From Modestobacter altitudinis (GTDB lineage: Bacteria > Actinomycetota > Actinomycetes > Mycobacteriales > Geodermatophilaceae), in the NCBI RefSeq assembly GCF_005930475.1, contig NZ_SJEW01000012.1, forward strand, positions 16,857 through 80,856: a DNA stretch of 64,000 nucleotides. The letters run 5' to 3'. Below the pieces are notes generated by a model. That model had not been told where the DNA came from. It saw only the letters and a program-made list of their open reading frames with translations, and did not search any database. A program made the translations under genes and the position numbers. Shown here one piece after another: positions 58,901 through 64,000 of the stretch (the stretch's first letter is position 1; every line of letters begins with the position of its first letter).

Positions 58901-60165
58901 GGGCCGACCGCGCCGGCTCGACCGCCGGCATCTCGGTGAGCGGGCAGGCCCCGCTGGGCATCCACCATGAGGGTGACGGCGTCGGTGGCGAGGCCTCCGA
59001 ACCCGCGTCCAACCTGCAGGCTGCTGGGGTGCAGGCACTGACGGGCGACGGCGAGCCCCTCTCCACGCGAGGCTCGACCCGGCCGCTGCGTCGTGACGCA
59101 GCCACGCCGCCGCCACGACTGGACTCCCTGACGGGTCTCCGCTTCGTCGCGGCGCTGGCGGTGTTCGGGCTGCACGCGCTGAACTACGGCGGGGGTGCTC
59201 CGGGTGAGGCACTGCTCATCGCCGGCACGACCGGGGTCTCGTTCTTCTTCATCGTCAGCGGCTTCGTGATGAGCTGGACGGCCCGCGACGACGACACCGC
59301 CGTCCTCTTCTACCGCCGGCGGTTTGCGCGCATCTACCCAGCGTACGCGGTCACCTGGGTGCTCTCGCTCGTCGCCACCATGGCCGCAGGTCGACAGGTC
59401 AGCCTCCTCGATGGAGTGCCGCTGACCCTGCTGCAGTCGTGGGTCCCGTCGGAGAACGTGTACTGGGCCACCAACGCCGTCTTCTGGACGCTGTCCTGCG
59501 AAGCGTTCTTCTACATCGCGTTCCCGTGGATGTATCGGGTCGTCCGGTCGTGGACCGCGCGGCAGGCACTGCTGGGCATCGTCGTCCTCGTGGTGGCTGT
59601 GGAGCTGCTCGCCTTGGCCGTCTGGGGAGCCGGCGGCGGACCGGTCCTGCACTGGCTCGCGGTGGTCTTCCCGGTCACCAGGGCCGCGGAATTCGCCGTC
59701 GGCGTGCTGCTCGGGGTGCTGGCCGCCCGTGGAGTTCGCTGGTCACCCCAGCTCGGCGCTGCGGTCGCCGTGGCCGGCGGCGCCTTCCTCCTGGCTGACC
59801 ACGTCCCGGCAGCCTTCCGGGACGTCGCCGTGACGCTGGTGCCCTTCGCGCTGCTCATCTGGTCTGCTGCCCACGCGGACCTGACCAGCCGGCGCTCGGT
59901 GTTCCGGGCACGCCCGTTCGCGGCCCTGGGCACCTGGTCCTACGCCTTCTACCTGGTGCACTCGCTTGTCATGATGGCCGGCTTCGAGGCGCTCCACCGC
60001 TCGGGAATCGTCTTGTCGAGTCCCAGCGGCAGCCAGTGGCTGCTCGCGGTCTGCGGGATCCTGGGCTGTGCGGTGGCTGCGGCCTGGTGTCTGCACACCT
60101 TCGTGGAGGTGCCGATGGAGAAGCGCCTCCGGCCTCGGCGCATGACGGCGCCGGCCAAGACCTAA
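58897..60165 (+). CDS. Acyltransferase family 3 (OafA-like) membrane protein
   Basis: The 422-residue protein has an unusual disordered leader of about 75 residues and then the acyltransferase_3 fold: RLDSLTGLRFVAALAVFGLHAL (conserved R and H), YRRRFARIYPAYAVTWVLSL, NAVFWTLSCEAFFYIAFPWMY (conserved W-x-L/S-x-E) and AFYLVHSLVMM. About ten membrane segments are present. It O-acetylates or otherwise acylates the exopolysaccharide. The start could be further downstream than GTG 58897, but coupling to the Wzx stop favours it. Confidence 0.88.
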   Translation: MRADRAGSTAGISVSGQAPLGIHHEGDGVGGEASEPASNLQAAGVQALTGDGEPLSTRGSTRPLRRDAATPPPRLDSLTGLRFVAALAVFGLHALNYGGGAPGEALLIAGTTGVSFFFIVSGFVMSWTARDDDTAVLFYRRRFARIYPAYAVTWVLSLVATMAAGRQVSLLDGVPLTLLQSWVPSENVYWATNAVFWTLSCEAFFYIAFPWMYRVVRSWTARQALLGIVVLVVAVELLALAVWGAGGGPVLHWLAVVFPVTRAAEFAVGVLLGVLAARGVRWSPQLGAAVAVAGGAFLLADHVPAAFRDVAVTLVPFALLIWSAAHADLTSRRSVFRARPFAALGTWSYAFYLVHSLVMMAGFEALHRSGIVLSSPSGSQWLLAVCGILGCAVAAAWCLHTFVEVPMEKRLRPRRMTAPAKT

Positions 60166-60196
60166 GGAGTGCGACGGGATCATTCGGTCGCACTCC
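60166..60196. terminator. Hairpin terminator after the acyltransferase
   Basis: GGAGTGCGAC (60166-60175) pairs perfectly with GTCGCACTCC (60187-60196) around an 11-nt loop, starting directly after the TAA stop. The arm start GGAGTGC also begins the repeats at 4267 and 17321, but the rest differs. Confidence 0.7.
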
Positions 60197-60289
60197 CCAG
60201 TCCTGCTCGTGGTGCTGCTGATGGCCGTAGGAGGGTTGGCTGGCGAACGGGTGGGATTGACGAGGCGATATGATCAAAGCGATCGTGCT

Positions 60290-60915
60290 GACTTGGTCGA
60301 GCAGCAGCCGATCACCCGGTAGCCGCGGTCAGTGGCCCACTGCAGCTGCTCGTCGAGCGCGGCCACCGCGCGCCGATGGCCGACCAGGAGCGTCGTCTGC
60401 TGGTATTGCCGTGCCGGCGCTGGCGGTAGAGCCAGTTCCGATGATCGAAGCGTGCCGCAGGGTCAGCAGCGTCGCGCCGGGCAGCGCCAGGACCACGAAG
60501 CCCCGGGCCAGCCGGAGGTCGATGGCAGAGGAGACAAACCCGACCGCGGCCAGCAGCCCCACCGCCGCAGCGACCACCCGGCGGTACTCCTCGACCCTCA
60601 CCCACAGGAACCGCTTCTCGTAGGTGCGCGAGACCACCATGGCGGGCAGCCAGAGCACCGGCAGCAGCACCACCTCCCAGTAGGGGGGGCCGTCCGTCGC
60701 TCGCCGCCCCCCCAGTCGAACCAGAGGTGGTAGCCGGCGAAGGCGGCGATGAACGCGCACAGCGCGTCGAGCGCGACGGTCCGCCGCACGTAGCTCACTG
60801 CCAGGCGCGCCGGGCCGTCGTCCCCGCACCGTGATGTTGAGGGCGAAGCGGAACCAGCCGTCGCCCGTCGAGTCGGGCAGGGCGGCGGAACCGGCGATGA
60901 TGTCTGTCGAGCTCA
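60290..60915 (-). pseudogene. Relic of the initiating polyprenyl-phosphate sugar-1-phosphate transferase
   Basis: Reading leftward, recognisable pieces occur in different frames: MSSTDIIAGSAALPDSTGDG near 60915, SYVRRTVALDALCAFIAAFA near 60795, PYWEVVLLPVLWLPAMVVSR and EEYRRVVAAAVGLLAAVGFV near 60690-60530, FDHRNWLYRQRR near 60430 and VGHRRAVAALDEQLQWATDR ending at about 60300. In order these match the N-terminal membrane and CoA_binding_3-like part of WcaJ/EpsE-type transferases. At least four frame changes, two near G/C runs (60683-60689 and 60707-60713), break it. The catalytic Bac_transf domain is absent, as the relic stops by the acyltransferase gene. Confidence 0.8.
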
Positions 60916-61070
60916 TGCCCCGATCCCCCTGGACGACGGGCGGGGAGCAGGGTCGGGCGGCGTCCACCTGGACGCGGTCCGGTACGCCATCCCACGCGAT
61001 GGCTCGCAGGTAAGATCACATCGGTGGGACTCTCCGCGACGGCTGCGTAGCAGTCAGCCAGCAGAACAGG

Positions 61071-62204
61071 TCAGCGGGGGACCTCGGGAAGCGTCTCGTC
61101 GCCGAACTCGTCGGCGTTCTGCCCCAGCGAGTCGGTCTGTAGGTAGCCCCACATGCGGGCGCCGGTCGTGGCGTCGAGGTACACCACGCTGGCCGACCCC
61201 TCGGTGCCCGTGCCCAGCACCGGCGCGGTGAAGAACTCGACGTCGCTGGGGGTGAGGCCCCGTAGCGAGTTGGCGATCGACAGCAGGTCGCCGTTGCTGA
61301 GCGCGTCGTCCACGGCGACGGCATCGGTGACCGCCAGCAGGGTCGAGTCGAGCCTGCCGGGGGAGGTGAACACGCCCTGGGCGGCCAGCTTGCCGAACAT
61401 CGCCCGCAGGTAGTTCTGCTGACGCTTCACCCGGTCGAAGTCGCCGCCAGCCAGGTCGTAGCGCTGCCCGACGTACCAGCGGGCCTGGTCGCCGTCGAGG
61501 TGGTTGAAGCCGGCGGTGAACGTGTACGGGCCGTTGCTGGTGGTGTCCTGCACGACGACGTCCACGCCGCCCAGGTCGTCGGTCACCTGGATCAGGCCGT
61601 CGAAGTCGATCGCCGCGTAGTGGTCGATCCGGACGCCGGTCAGCTGCTCGACGGTCTGGATCAGCAGCGTGGGCCCGCCGTAGGCGTACGCCGCATTGAT
61701 CTTGTTCCTGCCGTGGCCGGGGATCTCGACCCAGGAGTCGCGGGGGATAGAGACGATCTGGGCGTGCTGCCGGTCGGCCGAGAAGCGGGCGATCATGATC
61801 GCGTCCGAGCGGGCGTCGGGCAGGTCGCCGGGCGCGATCTCCTCGCGGGTGTCCGAGCCGACCAGCAGGAAGGTGATCGGGTCGGCAGTCGCGGCTGCCG
61901 TGCTGGTGTGAGAGGACGCCGCCGGTCGGGCGCTCTGGTCCAGGTCGGCGAAGACGTCACCGACCCGCTCGACGTTGCCGGCGTAACGGTTGGTCAGGAA
62001 CCAGATGCCGCCACCCACCGCCAGCGCGAGCACGAGCGCGAGGACGCCGATCGCGACCAGCGTGCGCCGCAGCCGGTGACCCCGGCGCTCCTGGCGCGGA
62101 GGAGGAGTGGAGTTTATCGAGGCGTCGGCGAGGAGCGAACCGCTTGCAACCGACTCAGGCGCCGCGCGGCGACCACGACGACCGCCGTCATCAACCTCGC
62201 GCAT
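61071..62204 (-). CDS. LytR-CpsA-Psr (LCP) family protein
   Basis: The 377-residue protein has a cytoplasmic N-terminus, one transmembrane helix (about residues 48-70, VAIGVLALVLALAVGGGIWF) and an LCP domain: ITFLLVGSDTR (about 116-126), ARSDAIMIARF, VSIPRDSWVEIPGHGRNKINAAYAYGG and RYDLAGGDFDRVKRQQNYLRAM. The conserved Asp and Arg residues of the pyrophosphate site are present. LCP enzymes attach polysaccharides from lipid carriers to peptidoglycan. ATG 62204 is chosen; it is divergent from ugd. It probably anchors the polymer made by this locus. Confidence 0.92.
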   Translation of the reverse strand: MREVDDGGRRGRRAAPESVASGSLLADASINSTPPPRQERRGHRLRRTLVAIGVLALVLALAVGGGIWFLTNRYAGNVERVGDVFADLDQSARPAASSHTSTAAATADPITFLLVGSDTREEIAPGDLPDARSDAIMIARFSADRQHAQIVSIPRDSWVEIPGHGRNKINAAYAYGGPTLLIQTVEQLTGVRIDHYAAIDFDGLIQVTDDLGGVDVVVQDTTSNGPYTFTAGFNHLDGDQARWYVGQRYDLAGGDFDRVKRQQNYLRAMFGKLAAQGVFTSPGRLDSTLLAVTDAVAVDDALSNGDLLSIANSLRGLTPSDVEFFTAPVLGTGTEGSASVVYLDATTGARMWGYLQTDSLGQNADEFGDETLPEVPR

Positions 62205-62404
62205 GCGGTGCCCCCGTGTTCTGCCTGGCCAACTGCACGAACGGTAACGGCTCGCCGCGGTGCGGCCCACGGTCGTGCAGCGGTTCTCACCCGTTGGAGG
62301 GTCGGGCCGGACCGGACGCGGCTGGCGCCCGGCTGACCGCGTCTCCTACCGTTCGGGCGGAACGGGGCGTCCGCCCGACTGTGCGTGGAGAGGGAACGAC
62401 GTCC

Positions 62405-63724
62405 ATGAAGATCTCGGTCATCGGCTGTGGCTACCTGGGTGCGGTGCACGCCGCCTCGATGGCGGAACTCGGGCACGACGTCGTGGGCATCGACGTCGAC
62501 CGGCCGAAGATCGAGCTGCTCCAGCAGGCGAAGGCGCCGTTCTACGAGCCCGGTTTCGAGGACCTGCTGAGCTCCTCGCTCGCCTCCGGGCGGCTGCGGT
62601 TCAGCACCGACATCGCCGACGCCCGCGATGCCGTCGTCCACTTCGTCTGCGTCGGGACGCCGCAGAAGCGCGGGGAGTACGCCGCCGACCTGCGCTACGT
62701 CGAGGCCGCGGTCGAGTCGCTGCTGGAGGCGCTCAAGCCTGGTGATCTGGTGGCCGGGAAGTCGACGGTGCCGGTGGGCACGGCGGCGCGGCTGGCGGAG
62801 ATCGTGTCGGGGAAGGTGCCCGGAGCGATGCTCGCTTGGAACCCGGAGTTCCTCCGCGAGGGCTTCGCCGTGCAGGACACCCTGCACCCCGACCGGCTGG
62901 TCTACGGGCTGTCGACCGGTCCCGACGCCGACACGGCCCGTGCACTGCTCGACGAGGTGTATGCCGCGATCGTCGCGGCCGGTACGCCGCAGGTGGTCAC
63001 GGACTACGCCACGGCGGAGATGGTGAAGACGGCAGCCAACTCCTTCCTGGCCACCAAGATTTCCTTCATCAACGCGATGGCCGAGCTGTGCGAGGCCACC
63101 GGCGCCGACGTCAAGCTGCTCGCCGACGCCATCGGTTACGACGACCGGATCGGCCGGAAGTTCCTCAACGCCGGGCTCGGCTTCGGTGGCGGCTGCCTGC
63201 CCAAGGACATCCGCGCCTTCATGGCCCGTGCCGGCGAGTTGGGCGCCGACCAGGCGCTGACCTTCCTGCGCGAGGTCGACAACATCAACATGCGCCGCCG
63301 GATCCGGATGGTCGACCTCGCTCGCGAGGTCTGCGACGGCTCGCTGCTCGGCAAGCGCGTGGCTGTGCTGGGTGCGGCGTTCAAGCCCGACAGCGACGAC
63401 ATCCGGGACTCCCCGGCGCTCAACGTCGCCGCGCAGCTGCAGCTGCAGGGCGCGGTCGTGCGGGTCACCGACCCCGCGGCGGGGGACAACATCCGGCGCT
63501 CGTGGGCTCAGCTGGACGTCGTGGACACCGCCGAGGAAGCGGCCGAGCGCGCCGACGCGGTCCTCGTGCTCACCGAGTGGAAGCAGTTCTGCGAGCTGGA
63601 CCCGGTCGCCTTCGGCAAGGTGGTCAAGCAAAAGCGGGTGCTCGACGGCCGCAACGCTCTCGACCGTGAGGCGTGGACCGCCGCCGGCTGGAGCTACCGC
63701 GCGCTGGGCCGCCGCGCGGGCTGA
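62405..63724 (+). CDS. ugd: UDP-glucose 6-dehydrogenase
   Basis: The 439-residue enzyme has the NAD motif ISVIGCGYLGAVHAASMA (residues 3-20), VCVGTPQKRGEYAADLRYV, GKSTVPVGTA, WNPEFLREGFAVQD, a central helix with SFLATKISFINAMAELCE and the catalytic cysteine in LGFGGGCLPKDI (about residue 263). The C-terminal domain has LGAAFKPDSDDIRDSPA. It oxidises UDP-glucose to UDP-glucuronate for the exopolysaccharide. ATG 62405 begins exactly at the Rossmann strand. Confidence 0.95.
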   Translation: MKISVIGCGYLGAVHAASMAELGHDVVGIDVDRPKIELLQQAKAPFYEPGFEDLLSSSLASGRLRFSTDIADARDAVVHFVCVGTPQKRGEYAADLRYVEAAVESLLEALKPGDLVAGKSTVPVGTAARLAEIVSGKVPGAMLAWNPEFLREGFAVQDTLHPDRLVYGLSTGPDADTARALLDEVYAAIVAAGTPQVVTDYATAEMVKTAANSFLATKISFINAMAELCEATGADVKLLADAIGYDDRIGRKFLNAGLGFGGGCLPKDIRAFMARAGELGADQALTFLREVDNINMRRRIRMVDLAREVCDGSLLGKRVAVLGAAFKPDSDDIRDSPALNVAAQLQLQGAVVRVTDPAAGDNIRRSWAQLDVVDTAEEAAERADAVLVLTEWKQFCELDPVAFGKVVKQKRVLDGRNALDREAWTAAGWSYRALGRRAG

Positions 63725-63811
63725 CGCGCGTCGCGCTCGACACCCCGGCGGGTCACCGGGTCGTCAGCAGTCGCTCGCGGGCGCGCAACACCCGGGCTAC
63801 ACACTGGGGTT

Positions 63812-63997
63812 GTGGAACAGATACGCTCGGTTCTGGAGCGGGCTTGTTGGCCCTGTCTGCTCTGCGGGAGTGCGGACGTCGTGCGGGTCGAGTCGCGTCG
63901 GCGGCGACGTGGACTGGACCGGCTGAACCCGCGCTGGGACGAGCACGTGCGCGCGTACGACGAGTGCCGGACGTGCGGAGCGCAGCGCCGCGAGTAG
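63812..63997 (+). CDS. Small CxxC...CxxC protein, 61 aa
   Basis: From GTG 63812 the product reads as a 61-residue protein with CWPCLLCGSADVVRVESRRR at residues 12-31 and ECRTCGAQRRE at the end, giving paired CxxC knuckles that could form a zinc ribbon around a basic stretch. The stop is TAG. I see no clear ribosome-binding site, and the GC-rich setting makes chance frames common, so this is tentative. Confidence 0.42.
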   Translation: MEQIRSVLERACWPCLLCGSADVVRVESRRRRRGLDRLNPRWDEHVRAYDECRTCGAQRRE

Positions 63998-64000
63998 TGG

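Overview
The window is chromosomal DNA from a high-GC actinobacterium, very probably a member of the Geodermatophilaceae (Blastococcus, Geodermatophilus or Modestobacter). The base composition, the many GTG starts and GTGA/ATGA gene overlaps, LGFP-repeat, LCP and GpgS cell-envelope proteins, and a maleylpyruvate-isomerase-like TIGR03084 protein all fit an actinobacterium. The strongest family-level clue is a formate dehydrogenase gene whose selenocysteine codon is UAG rather than UGA. From established knowledge, UAG-decoded selenocysteine has been reported for Geodermatophilus and Blastococcus. No rRNA, tRNA, CRISPR array, transposase or prophage module was seen.

Layout. 1-2.6 kb: a partial NmrA-type oxidoreductase divergent from a TetR regulator, then a membrane GGDEF protein. 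2.6-4.3 kb: a geranylgeranyl-reductase-type flavoprotein and a LOG-like protein. 4.3-17 kb: a catabolic island with a leftward operon (SDR, amidohydrolase, acyl-CoA ligase, MaoC hydratase), MarR- and PaaX-type regulators, and a rightward branched-chain-amino-acid-type ABC transporter operon. That operon has a fused LivF-LivG ATPase, LivH, LivM and a lipoprotein binding protein, followed by a second acyl-CoA ligase and a TIGR03084 protein. Together these look like uptake, CoA activation and breakdown of an organic, perhaps aromatic, acid. 17-30 kb: housekeeping and stress genes, including metY, a CoA-binding protein, a NUDIX hydrolase, menB, two TetR regulators, an NDMA-type alcohol dehydrogenase, a HAD phosphatase, gpgS and an LGFP-L,D-transpeptidase fusion.

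30-39 kb: a leftward run encoding two large GGDEF-EAL membrane proteins with complementary decay (one keeps the cyclase motif, the other keeps the phosphodiesterase motifs), then an MBL-fold hydrolase, a DedA/VTT membrane protein and a membrane phosphatase-like protein. 39-40.7 kb: a GT-C-like membrane protein. 41.4-47.1 kb: a three-subunit membrane-bound formate dehydrogenase operon. Its alpha subunit is interrupted by an in-frame UAG exactly at the catalytic Sec/Cys position. A SECIS-like hairpin follows, with a GGUCU apical loop starting 19 nt after the codon, the same loop and spacing as E. coli fdhF. UAG still terminates ordinary genes here, such as menB and the PaaX-like gene, so UAG has two meanings in this genome.

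47-51 kb: a gene-poor area with three paralogous small proteins sharing a dense Cys/His signature (C-x-C-x-H-x3-A-H-x-H-Y-R-x-G-S-D-C-x2-C-x-C). I do not recognise this as a named family. 51.7-64 kb: an exopolysaccharide locus (WecG-type transferase, GT2-GT4 fusion, Wzz-like protein with a dead kinase domain, Wzy, Wzx, acyltransferase, LCP ligase, UDP-glucose dehydrogenase). The initiating sugar-phosphate transferase is present only as a frameshifted, truncated relic. Several families of short palindromic repeats are scattered between, and in one case inside, genes.
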